DNA of 64,000 nt from Meinhardsimonia xiamenensis (lineage in GTDB: Bacteria > Pseudomonadota > Alphaproteobacteria > Rhodobacterales > Rhodobacteraceae): the NCBI RefSeq assembly GCF_900102905.1, contig NZ_FNFV01000002.1, positions 186,001-250,000 of the forward strand. Reading direction: 5' to 3'. Each line of letters begins with the position of its first letter. The stretch's first letter is position 1. The notes under the pieces were generated by a model that had not been told where the DNA came from, did not search any database, and worked only from the letters and a program-made list of their open reading frames with translations. The translations under genes were made by a program, and so were the position numbers. Positions 16,165 to 24,003 of the stretch are shown here, in pieces.

Positions 16165-17772
16165 ATGTCGCGTTTCAGCGTGCTGATTGGTGCCATCATT
16201 CTCGCGCTGCTCTCGGCGGCCGGACTATCGGTTTCGCCGTGGTTTTTCCTGCCGCTGGGGCTTTTCGGGAGCCTCGCGCTGCTTGGCATTCACGATCTCG
16301 TCCAGACGCGGCACTCGATCCTGCGCAATTATCCCATTCTCGGGCACATGCGCTTTCTGTTCGAGGGCATCCGGCCCGAGATTCGCCAGTATCTTATCGA
16401 GAGCGATCAGGACGAGGAGCCGTTTTCGCGCGAGGAACGCTCGCTCGTCTACCAGCGCGCCAAGGGTGTGGAGGACAAGCGCCCCTTCGGCACCCGCGCG
16501 CGCGTCTACGATTCGGGCTACGAGTGGCTGACCCATTCGGTGGCGCCGATCACCATCGAGGACACCGACTTTCGCGTCACCGTCGGCGGGCCGGACTGCA
16601 AGCAGCCCTACAGCCTGTCGCTCTACAACATTTCGGCGATGAGCTTCGGCGCGCTGTCGGCCAACGCCATTCTCGCCCTGTCGAAGGGCGCCAGGCGCGG
16701 CGGATTTGCCCATGACACTGGCGAGGGGGGCATCAGCCGCTACCACCGCGAGGGCGGAGCGGACCTGATATGGGAGATCGGCTCGGGATATTTCGGCTGC
16801 CGCACGGCGCAGGGGCGCTTCGATCCGGCGCGCTTTGCCGATCAGGCGGCCGACGATCAGGTGAAGATGATCGAGCTGAAGCTGAGCCAGGGCGCCAAGC
16901 CCGGCCACGGCGGCATGCTGCCGGCGGCCAAGATCACGCCGGAGATCGCCGAGGCGCGCGGCATTCCCATGGGGGTGGATTGCGTCTCGCCCGCCGCGCA
17001 CCCGGAGTTCTCCACGCCCGTAGGGCTGATGGAGTTCATCGCCCGCCTGCGCGAGCTTTCGGGCGGCAAGCCGGTGGGCTTCAAGCTCTGCATCGGGCAC
17101 AGGCGCGAGTTCATGTGCATCGTCAAGGCAATGCTGAAGACGGGCATCACGCCTGACTTCATCGTGGTCGACGGCAAGGAGGGTGGCACGGGTGCGGCGC
17201 CGGTGGAGTTTGCCGACCGCATGGGCATGCCGCTGACCGAGGGGCTGACCTTCGCCCACAACACCCTGCGCGGCGCGGGGCTTCGCGACAGGATCAGCCT
17301 CGGCGCCTCGGGCAAGCTCATCACCGCCTTCGAGATCGCTCGCGCGCTGGCCATCGGCGCCGACTGGGCCAATTCCGCCCGCGGCTTCATGTTCGCAATC
17401 GGCTGCATCCAGGCGCAGGCCTGCCACACCAATCGCTGCCCGGTGGGCGTGACCACCCAGGACCCGACGCGGGTGCGCGCGCTTGTCGTTCCCGACAAGG
17501 CGGAACGCGTGTATCGCTTCCACCGCAACACCATGCGCGCGCTGGGCGAGCTCAGCGGTGCCGCGGGCCTGCCGCACCCGCGGCATTTTCAGCCCCACCA
17601 TCTGCTCATGCGCGAGAATGACCGTGACATGGTCACCGGGCAGGAGGCCTATCCCTACCTTCCGGAAGGTTTTCTCCTGCGCGAGGAAGATGTGGGCTTC
17701 GGCTATCTCGAACGCTGGTGGCGCGCGCGGGCCGAGAGCTTCGCGCCACCCGAGGCGCGTTACGGCACCTGA
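16165..17772 (+). CDS. FMN-binding glutamate-synthase-family protein, membrane-anchored
   Basis: The 535-residue protein has two N-terminal membrane helices (residues about 5-45), then a glutamate-synthase central/FMN TIM-barrel domain: SLYNISAMSFGALSANAIL, GEGGISRYHREGGADLIWEIG, KPGHGGMLPAAKIT and VVDGKEGGTGAAP. The segment CIQAQACHTNRCPVGV keeps the cysteines that bind the 3Fe-4S cluster in glutamate synthase. The glutaminase domain is missing, so an ammonia- or amine-dependent FMN reaction is possible. AGGAGA lies before the ATG. Confidence 0.88.
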   Translation: MSRFSVLIGAIILALLSAAGLSVSPWFFLPLGLFGSLALLGIHDLVQTRHSILRNYPILGHMRFLFEGIRPEIRQYLIESDQDEEPFSREERSLVYQRAKGVEDKRPFGTRARVYDSGYEWLTHSVAPITIEDTDFRVTVGGPDCKQPYSLSLYNISAMSFGALSANAILALSKGARRGGFAHDTGEGGISRYHREGGADLIWEIGSGYFGCRTAQGRFDPARFADQAADDQVKMIELKLSQGAKPGHGGMLPAAKITPEIAEARGIPMGVDCVSPAAHPEFSTPVGLMEFIARLRELSGGKPVGFKLCIGHRREFMCIVKAMLKTGITPDFIVVDGKEGGTGAAPVEFADRMGMPLTEGLTFAHNTLRGAGLRDRISLGASGKLITAFEIARALAIGADWANSARGFMFAIGCIQAQACHTNRCPVGVTTQDPTRVRALVVPDKAERVYRFHRNTMRALGELSGAAGLPHPRHFQPHHLLMRENDRDMVTGQEAYPYLPEGFLLREEDVGFGYLERWWRARAESFAPPEARYGT

Positions 17773-17852
17773 ACGGCGGCTCGCGGACGCGGGCTGGAAG
17801 CTCCGCGCATTCCATTGTATGCAGGCGTATGCAATTCCGACTCGGGGTTCCG

Positions 17853-18908
17853 ATGGCGAAGCCTGCATCTCCCCTTCCGCCCTGGCGACGGCGTGCCGAG
17901 ACGGCGGTGGCCGCCGCAGCCGGCGTGGCCGTGTTTCTCGCCTTCGGGCTGCCGTTGCCGTTTCTCTTCGGCCCGCTCTTTGCCTGCCTCGTCGCCGCGC
18001 TCGCGCGCCGACCGCTGATGGGCTTCGGGCCGGTGGGCGTGGCGGCGCGCACCATCCTTGGCGTGGCGGTGGGCGCCTCGATCACGCCCGAGGTCGTCTC
18101 GCGCCTGCCGCAGATGGCCGCCTCGGTGGCCTTCGTTCCGCTTTACATCGCCGCCATCGGGCTCGTCGGCCTGCCCTTCTTTCACCGCGTCTGCGGCTTC
18201 GACCGGGTGACGGCATGGTATGCGGCGATGCCGGGGGGGCTGCAGGACATGGTGATCTTCGGGACCGAGGCGGGGGGCGACGTGCGCGCGCTCTCGCTCA
18301 TCCACGCCACGCGCGTGCTCGTGATCGTGACGGTGGCGCCGGCCATCCTGACCTGGGGATTCGGCGCGACGCTGGCCAATCCGGTGGGTGCGCCGGCGGC
18401 AAGCCTGCCGGTGCACGAGATGGGGCTGATGGCGCTGGCCGCGCTCATCGGCTGGAAGGGCGGCGAGCGCATCGGGCTCTTTGGCGCCTCGATCCTCGGG
18501 CCGATGATCGTGACCGCCGCGCTGAGCCTCACGGGGCTCATTCACGCCCGCCCGCCGGCCGAGGCGATCCTGTTCGCGCAATACATGATCGGGGTGGCCA
18601 TCGGTGTGGGCTATGTGGGCGTGACCATGGGCGAGATCCGCCGGGTGGTGCTGGCGGGCATGGCCTTTGTCGTCATTCTCGCCGCGCTCGCGGCGGCGGT
18701 GACCGAGGCGGTTGTGGCGCTGGGGCTTGCGCGCCCCGTCGAGGGGTTTCTGGCCTTCGCGCCCGGCGGGCAGGCGGAGATGACCGTGCTTGCCATCGTC
18801 TCGGGGGCTGATCTGGGCTTTGTCATCGTCCATCACCTCACGCGCATCTCGCTTGTCATCATCGGTGCGCCGCTCGCGGCCCGGCTGATCCTCGGGCGGG
18901 TAAGGTGA
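17853..18908 (+). CDS. AbrB-family (DUF/COG3180) membrane protein
   Basis: This 351-residue integral membrane protein has about ten helices in two repeated halves: AARTILGVAVGASITPEVV in the first half and YMIGVAIGVGYVGVTMGEIRR in the second. That is the pattern of the AbrB/ammonia-monooxygenase-like family of putative transporters, which is unrelated to the DNA-binding AbrB. The start at 17853 follows a GGGG stretch; 17829 is an in-frame alternative. Its stop overlaps the GTG of the next gene (GTGA), so the two are coupled. Substrate is unknown. Confidence 0.8.
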   Translation: MAKPASPLPPWRRRAETAVAAAAGVAVFLAFGLPLPFLFGPLFACLVAALARRPLMGFGPVGVAARTILGVAVGASITPEVVSRLPQMAASVAFVPLYIAAIGLVGLPFFHRVCGFDRVTAWYAAMPGGLQDMVIFGTEAGGDVRALSLIHATRVLVIVTVAPAILTWGFGATLANPVGAPAASLPVHEMGLMALAALIGWKGGERIGLFGASILGPMIVTAALSLTGLIHARPPAEAILFAQYMIGVAIGVGYVGVTMGEIRRVVLAGMAFVVILAALAAAVTEAVVALGLARPVEGFLAFAPGGQAEMTVLAIVSGADLGFVIVHHLTRISLVIIGAPLAARLILGRVR

Positions 18909-19681
18909 GCGGCTCGCTTGTCGCCTGGCTTTCCGGGGGGCTCGAGGCGCCGGTGGCGCTGGCGCTGCTCGCCACGAGCTTTGCCGGCTCCTTCATCACC
19001 GTGGCGCTCGGTATCGGCGGCGGTGCGCTCCTGCTTGCGGTGATGGCCAACCTGATGCCGCCGGCCGCGCTCATTCCCGTGCATGGCGTGGTGCAGCTTG
19101 GCTCGAACGCGTTGCGCGCGGGAGTGCTCTGGCGCCACGTGCATTGGCCGCCCTTCGCCGCCTTCGCGCTGGGCACGCTTGCGGGCGTGGCGCTGGGCGG
19201 GGCGGTGGTGGTGCGCCTGCCGGGGCCGGTGGTGCAGGCGGGCGTCGGGGCGTTCGTGATCTGGTCGGTGCTGGCGCGCCCGCCCGCCTGGCTTGCGCGC
19301 TTCCCGGCCGTCACCGGCCTCGTCTCGGCTTTCCTCACCATGTTCTTTGGCGCCACCGGCGTGTTTGTGGCGAATTTCACCAAGTCGCTGAGACTGCCCC
19401 GCCAGGCGCATGTGGCCACGCATGCGGTGCTGATGACGCTTCAGCACGGGCTGAAGATCGCCGCCTTCGGGCTACTGGGCTTTGCCTACGGGCCGTGGGC
19501 GGGCTTCATCCTCGCGATGATCGCGGCGGGGTTTCTGGGCACGCTCGCGGGGCGGCACGTGCTCCTTCGCATCTCCGACCGCGGCTTCAGGCGGGCGCTC
19601 GATGTGGTGCTGATCCTCGTCTCGCTGCGGCTCATCTGGAACGCGCTGGCCGCGTGGCTCTGGCCCGAGGTGCGCCTCTAG
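18905..19681 (+). CDS. TauE/SafE-family membrane exporter
   Basis: This 258-residue membrane protein has about eight helices. The motifs GSFITVALGIGGGALLLAVMA and MFFGATGVFVANFTK mark the TauE/SafE (DUF81) family, which exports sulfite, sulfoacetate or other small organic anions. It starts with GTG at 18905, overlapping the AbrB-like stop. Its own stop overlaps that of the convergent beta-galactosidase gene by two bases. Pairing with an aminotransferase and TRAP importer could mean disposal of a sulfonated or acidic product, but this is inference. Confidence 0.85.
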   Translation: MSGSLVAWLSGGLEAPVALALLATSFAGSFITVALGIGGGALLLAVMANLMPPAALIPVHGVVQLGSNALRAGVLWRHVHWPPFAAFALGTLAGVALGGAVVVRLPGPVVQAGVGAFVIWSVLARPPAWLARFPAVTGLVSAFLTMFFGATGVFVANFTKSLRLPRQAHVATHAVLMTLQHGLKIAAFGLLGFAYGPWAGFILAMIAAGFLGTLAGRHVLLRISDRGFRRALDVVLILVSLRLIWNALAAWLWPEVRL

Positions 19682-21603
19682 GAGGCGTCCTCGATGAGCA
19701 CGCCCGCCGGCGGCAGGGTGCGCCCCGCAAAGGCGACCGGGGAGGCGTCGTAGTTGAACCAGAAGCGCCGCCCACCGGCGAGGCGGCAGCGCAGGCCATC
19801 GGGCAGCTCCAGCGTCTCGAGTCCGGCCTCGGCGCAGATGCCTCGCACGAGCCGGCGCGCCGCCGCAGCATCGGGCCAGCCGGCAAGGTAGCGCCAGTTG
19901 CCCTGCGCCACCAGCGCCGGGGCGCCGTTGGCGAGGCGCTCGAGCACCCGCGCCTCCGGGCCTGTCTCCAGCTCCTCGATGTAGCGCCCCATGGTCCCGC
20001 CGCCGACGAGCGCCACCCCCGGCGAGGGGCGGGGGCTGTCGACCCGGGCCACGGTGACATCGAGGCCGGGCAGGGCTGGCGGCAGGGGCAGCGGGATCGC
20101 GCCTTCGGCGGTTTTCGCTCCGGTGCGCGGGCCCGCGAGCACCAGCGCATCGGCGCGGGCGAGCGCATGGCCGAGGTCGTCGGGCACATGCATGAGCCCC
20201 GGCGCGGCGATAAGGCGGTACGCCGAGAAGTCGCGCGCGCTTGCCGGCAGGATGTCGATGGAAAGCCCCAGCGCGCGCAGCGCGCGGTAGACCGTGAAGA
20301 CGAGCCCGAAATAGCTGTTGCCCGCGCCATGGGGCTGGATCGTCCATGCCCAGTCGGCGTCATAGTCGAAGATCAGCGCAACCGGCGCCCGCGCCGTCTC
20401 GATGGCGCCGGTCTCGGCAAGCTCGCGGGCGACCTCGCGCGCCTCGGCAAGCCCCGGCGCCTCGGCCCCGTCGGGGCGCAGGAGGCCTGCGTGCATCTGC
20501 TCCTGCGCGAAGGGAAGCTGCCGCCAGCGGAAATAGGAGACGACCTCGGCGCCATGGGCGATGGCCTCCCATGTCCAGAGCCGCACCATGCCGGGGAGCG
20601 GCGCGGGGTTGAAGGGCGCCCAGTTCACCGGCCCCGGCTGCTGCTCCATCACCCACATCCGCCCGCGCCCCACGGCGCGGTAGAGGTCGTGGTGGAAGGC
20701 CTGGAAGTCAGGGTCACCCTGACGGGCGAAGCGCATCCTGTGGGCGGCATCGGCTTCCACCCGGTCCTCGAGGAAGCCGAGCGGGTAGGAGTCCCACGTG
20801 GCGATGTCGAGATCGGCGCCGAGGGCGAAATGGTCGAAATCGGTGATCCGGCCCATGTAGTTGTGCAGGATCGGGGCGGCCGAGTGCTCCCGGATCGCCT
20901 CGACCTGCGCGCGGTTGAAGCGCACCACCTGATCTGAGGAGAAGCGGCGGAAGGCGAGGCTGTGAGCGGGGTTCGGCTCGGTCACGGTGAGGTTCGGCAG
21001 CTCGATCTCGTCGAAGCTGGCATAGTCCATCGACCAGAAGACGTTGCCCCAGGCTTCGTTGAGGGCGTCGATGGTGCCGTAGCGCGCCTCGCACCAGCGG
21101 CGGAAGGCGCGGCTGGCCGCGGGCGAGTAGGAGAGCGTGGTGTCGTGGCAGCCGTATTCGTTGTCGGTCTGCCAGGCGGCGACATGGGGGTTTGCCCCGT
21201 AGCGCTCGGCGAGAAGGCGGGTGATGCGCACCGCCTCGGCGCGGTAGCCCTCGTGGCTGAAGCAGTAGTGCCGGCGCGAGCCGAAGCGCCGCGGGCGGCC
21301 TGCGGCATCGAGCGCCAGCATGTCGGGGTGGCGGTCGATCATCCAGCGTGGCGGCGTGGCGGTGGGCGTGCCGAGCACCACCCTGAGGCCGGCCGCGCCG
21401 AGCGTGGCGATCGCCTCGTCAAGCCAGTCGAAGTGCAGCTCGCCCGGCCGCGGCTCGAGCCGCGCCCAGGCAAACTCGCCGATGCGCACCCAGGAGAGCC
21501 CCGCGGCGGCCATGGCGCGGGCATCCTCGGCCCAGCGCGCGCGGGGCCAGTGTTCGGGGTAGTAGCAGCATCCGAGTTCGGGACGGAGGGCGCGGGTGGT
21601 CAT
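19678..21603 (-). CDS. Beta-galactosidase, glycoside hydrolase family 42
   Basis: The 641-residue protein shows the GH42 N-terminus GCCYYPEHWPRARWAEDAR and RIGEFAWARLEP. The acid/base Glu is in AWQTDNEYGCHDT and the nucleophile Glu in WVMEQQPGPVNW. A trimerisation domain and a short beta domain follow. No signal peptide is seen, so it acts on galactosides already imported. It is the last gene of the galactoside operon. It is separated from dgoA by 86 bases that contain a copy of the recurrent intergenic element. GAAGGA precedes the ATG. Confidence 0.93.
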   Translation of the reverse strand: MTTRALRPELGCCYYPEHWPRARWAEDARAMAAAGLSWVRIGEFAWARLEPRPGELHFDWLDEAIATLGAAGLRVVLGTPTATPPRWMIDRHPDMLALDAAGRPRRFGSRRHYCFSHEGYRAEAVRITRLLAERYGANPHVAAWQTDNEYGCHDTTLSYSPAASRAFRRWCEARYGTIDALNEAWGNVFWSMDYASFDEIELPNLTVTEPNPAHSLAFRRFSSDQVVRFNRAQVEAIREHSAAPILHNYMGRITDFDHFALGADLDIATWDSYPLGFLEDRVEADAAHRMRFARQGDPDFQAFHHDLYRAVGRGRMWVMEQQPGPVNWAPFNPAPLPGMVRLWTWEAIAHGAEVVSYFRWRQLPFAQEQMHAGLLRPDGAEAPGLAEAREVARELAETGAIETARAPVALIFDYDADWAWTIQPHGAGNSYFGLVFTVYRALRALGLSIDILPASARDFSAYRLIAAPGLMHVPDDLGHALARADALVLAGPRTGAKTAEGAIPLPLPPALPGLDVTVARVDSPRPSPGVALVGGGTMGRYIEELETGPEARVLERLANGAPALVAQGNWRYLAGWPDAAAARRLVRGICAEAGLETLELPDGLRCRLAGGRRFWFNYDASPVAFAGRTLPPAGVLIEDAS

Positions 21604-21648
21604 GGGGCGCTTGTCCTTCGGCGAGGTGCGTGTGGCGGCGGCGGAAAT

Positions 21649-21671
21649 GGGTATTTTCACCAGGATGATGG
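21649..21671 (+). repeat. Recurrent intergenic element, copy 1
   Basis: GGGTATTTTCACC followed directly by AGGATGATGG, in the dgoA to beta-galactosidase gap. Four related copies occur near 41641, 46656, 50758 and 62489. This copy is antisense to the local transcripts. Confidence 0.7.
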
Positions 21672-21689
21672 GGGCGGGCGCGCCCGGTC

Positions 21690-22307
21690 TCAGGCGCTGT
21701 GCACGCCTTCGGTGGCGTCCCATGCGGCGACGAGGGCGCGGGCGCGGGCGGCCACCTCGGAGGGCGTCAGGCCCGGGCGGTAGAGGCTCGAGCCGATGCC
21801 GAAGCCCGTGGCCCCGGCCGCGCGCCAGGCGGCGAAGTCGGTGGATGCGATGCCGCCCACTGCCCAGCACTCGGTGGACGGCGGCAGCACGGCGCGGATC
21901 GCCCTGAGCCCCTCGGTGCCGATCAGGAAGGCCGGGAAGAGCTTGAGCCCCGTCGCGCCGTGGCGGAGCGCGGTGAAGCACTCCGAGGGGGTCATGGCGC
22001 CGGGATAGCATGCGAGCCCCGCGGCGCGGGCGGCCTCGATGACGGCGGGGTTGGTGTCGGGCGAGACGATGAGCCTGCCGCCTGCCTCGGCCACGCGGGC
22101 GACGTCTTCGGCGGTGAGCACGGTGCCCGCCCCGATGAAAGCGCGCGCGCCGAAGGCGCGAGCGAGGCGGGCGATGCTCTCGAAGGGCTCGGGCGAGTTC
22201 AGCGGCACCTCGATGCGGTCGATGCCCGCCTCGATCAGCGCGGCGCCGATGGCTTCGGCCTCGGCCGGGGTCAGGCCGCGCAGGATGGCGATGATGTTGC
22301 GGCTCAT
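21690..22307 (-). CDS. dgoA: 2-dehydro-3-deoxy-6-phosphogalactonate aldolase
   Basis: The 205-residue protein matches KDPGal aldolase: IAILRGLTPAEAEAIG, IEVPLNSPEPFESI, FIGAGTVLTAEDV, the Schiff-base lysine in GLKLFPA, and WAVGGIAS. It splits 2-keto-3-deoxy-6-phosphogalactonate to pyruvate and glyceraldehyde 3-phosphate. Its ATG overlaps the dgoK stop by 4 bases. EIPLNSP-type motifs favour the galactonate over the gluconate (Eda) branch. Confidence 0.93.
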   Translation of the reverse strand: MSRNIIAILRGLTPAEAEAIGAALIEAGIDRIEVPLNSPEPFESIARLARAFGARAFIGAGTVLTAEDVARVAEAGGRLIVSPDTNPAVIEAARAAGLACYPGAMTPSECFTALRHGATGLKLFPAFLIGTEGLRAIRAVLPPSTECWAVGGIASTDFAAWRAAGATGFGIGSSLYRPGLTPSEVAARARALVAAWDATEGVHSA

Positions 22308-23230
22308 GTGGCGTTCTCCGTCAGCGACTGGCGGGCGCGGGTGAGGCCCGCAAGCGTCATCTCCTCGTCGTCGAAGCGTTCGGCCTCAACGCCCTGGGCG
22401 GCGAGGGCTTCGGCGTAGACGCGCGAGAGCTTCGCCGCGCCGATGATCGCCACGCGCTGGCCGAGCCACCAGGGCCGCGTGGCGGCAAGCTCGGCGCCGA
22501 TCAGAAGGCCCGAGAGGCAGCCGCGGGCGGCCGCGGGCGAAAGACCCGCCGTGAGCGCCTCGGCGCGGATGGTGAAGAGCCGGGTGGCGAGCCGCTCGGG
22601 CCGCGCGATGGTCTCGGCCATGGCCTCGGCAAAGGCGGTGTCGTCCCAGCCCTCGGCGTCGAGCGCATGACGCAGAACCGACTTCGTCGAGAGCAGCGCG
22701 TAGAGCTCGCCCGTCATCGCCGTGGTGAAGCTGACGATCTCGCCGGCTGAGATCTGCACCCACTTGGTGTGGGTGCCAGGCAGGCAGGCGATGCCGTCAA
22801 AGCCGGGCAGGCGCGCGAGAAGGCCCGCGATCTGGGTCTCCTCGCCGCGCATCACGTCGGCATGGGGCCGGGTCTGGCGCACGCCGGGAAGGATGTACAC
22901 GGCAAGGCGCGCATCGCGGGCCGGCGCGCGGGTGGCCTCGGCGATTCCCGGCGGCGGGCAGGGGGCGAGCGCATAGGGCGCCTCGGCCCAGCCCTGCCGC
23001 GAGCCGGCCATGCCGCAGACGATCACCGGTGTCGCGCGCCCCGGCGCGAGGCGGTGGCCGATCAGGCGCAGAAGCTCCGCCTCGTAGTCATCGCGCCCGA
23101 TCCGGCCCATGCCGGCGTCGGAGCGCGCGCGCTCGAGCACCGCGCCCGTCGGCCCCATCGCCCAGAGCCGCAGGTGGCTCGTGCCCCAGTCGGCGGCGAT
23201 CCAGTCGGCGAAGGGGTGCGGCGCGCTCAT
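22304..23230 (-). CDS. dgoK: 2-dehydro-3-deoxygalactonokinase
   Basis: The 308-residue protein opens with ADWIAADWGTSHLRLW, the phosphate-binding motif of the family. It also has GMAGSRQGWAEAPY, DVMRGEETQIAGLL and CLPGTHTKWV. It phosphorylates 2-keto-3-deoxygalactonate before DgoA. The start overlaps the SDR gene stop (ATGA at 23230-23227), and its stop overlaps dgoA, so the three genes are translationally coupled. Confidence 0.93.
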   Translation of the reverse strand: MSAPHPFADWIAADWGTSHLRLWAMGPTGAVLERARSDAGMGRIGRDDYEAELLRLIGHRLAPGRATPVIVCGMAGSRQGWAEAPYALAPCPPPGIAEATRAPARDARLAVYILPGVRQTRPHADVMRGEETQIAGLLARLPGFDGIACLPGTHTKWVQISAGEIVSFTTAMTGELYALLSTKSVLRHALDAEGWDDTAFAEAMAETIARPERLATRLFTIRAEALTAGLSPAAARGCLSGLLIGAELAATRPWWLGQRVAIIGAAKLSRVYAEALAAQGVEAERFDDEEMTLAGLTRARQSLTENAT

Positions 23231-24003
23231 GCGGTCATCACCACGCCGCCATCGGCGACGACGAGCTGCGCGGTCATCGCCGCCGACGCCTCGGAGGCGA
23301 GAAACAGCGTCGGCCCGACGACATCGGCCGGTTCGAGCTCGCGCTTGAGGCACTGCCGGTCGATATGGGCGGCGAGCGCCTCGGGTGTGACCCACATCTG
23401 GCGCTGCTTCTCGGTCAGGATCCAGCCGGGCGCGAGCGCGTTGACGCGGATGTTGTCCGGCCCGAATTCGCGGGCGAGCGCCCGGGTGAGCCCGGTGATG
23501 CCGGCGTTCGCCGTGGCATAGACCGGGTAGCCGGACTGGCCCATCATGTAGCTGATCGAGGAGAAGTTGACGATCGCCCCGCCGCCCTGCGCCTTCATGC
23601 CGGGGATGACCGCCTGGGCGGTGAAGAAATAGGCCTTGAGGTTGATCGCCATCGACCAGTCCCAGAAGGCCTCGTCCACCTCCAGCGTGGCATGACGCTG
23701 GTCGTTGGCGGCGTTGTTGACGAGGATGCGCGCGGGGCCGTGCGCCTTTTCGGCCTCGGCGACGGCGGCGCGCAGGGCGGGAATGTCGGTGATGTCGCAG
23801 GGGATGAAGAGCGGGCGGTTGCCGTGCTTCTTCTCCATCGCGTCGCAGAAGGCGGAAGCGTCGGAGCGCTGGACGAAGGCCACCCGCGCGCCCTGCGCGA
23901 GAAAGCCCTCGGTCAGCGCCGCGCCGATGCCCGAGCCGCCGCCGGTGATGAAGACGGCGGCGCCTTCGAGATCGGGGTAGCGGGGGAGCGCGTGGTCAGG
24001 CAT
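23227..24003 (-). CDS. SDR-family dehydrogenase, probable galactose 1-dehydrogenase, with Asn at the catalytic Lys position
   Basis: The 258-residue Rossmann protein has the cofactor motif TGGGSGIG and the NNAAN motif (LVNNAANDQRH). The active-site Ser is at about 149 in FSSIS and Tyr at 162 in VYATANAG. The fourth residue after Tyr should be Lys but is Asn166 (codon AAC, plus-strand 23506-23508). Position between the galactosidase and dgoK suggests oxidation of D-galactose to the lactone, the first De Ley-Doudoroff step. The missing lysine makes activity uncertain. It overlaps the alpha-galactosidase gene by 8 bases. Confidence 0.75.
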   Translation of the reverse strand: MPDHALPRYPDLEGAAVFITGGGSGIGAALTEGFLAQGARVAFVQRSDASAFCDAMEKKHGNRPLFIPCDITDIPALRAAVAEAEKAHGPARILVNNAANDQRHATLEVDEAFWDWSMAINLKAYFFTAQAVIPGMKAQGGGAIVNFSSISYMMGQSGYPVYATANAGITGLTRALAREFGPDNIRVNALAPGWILTEKQRQMWVTPEALAAHIDRQCLKRELEPADVVGPTLFLASEASAAMTAQLVVADGGVVMTA

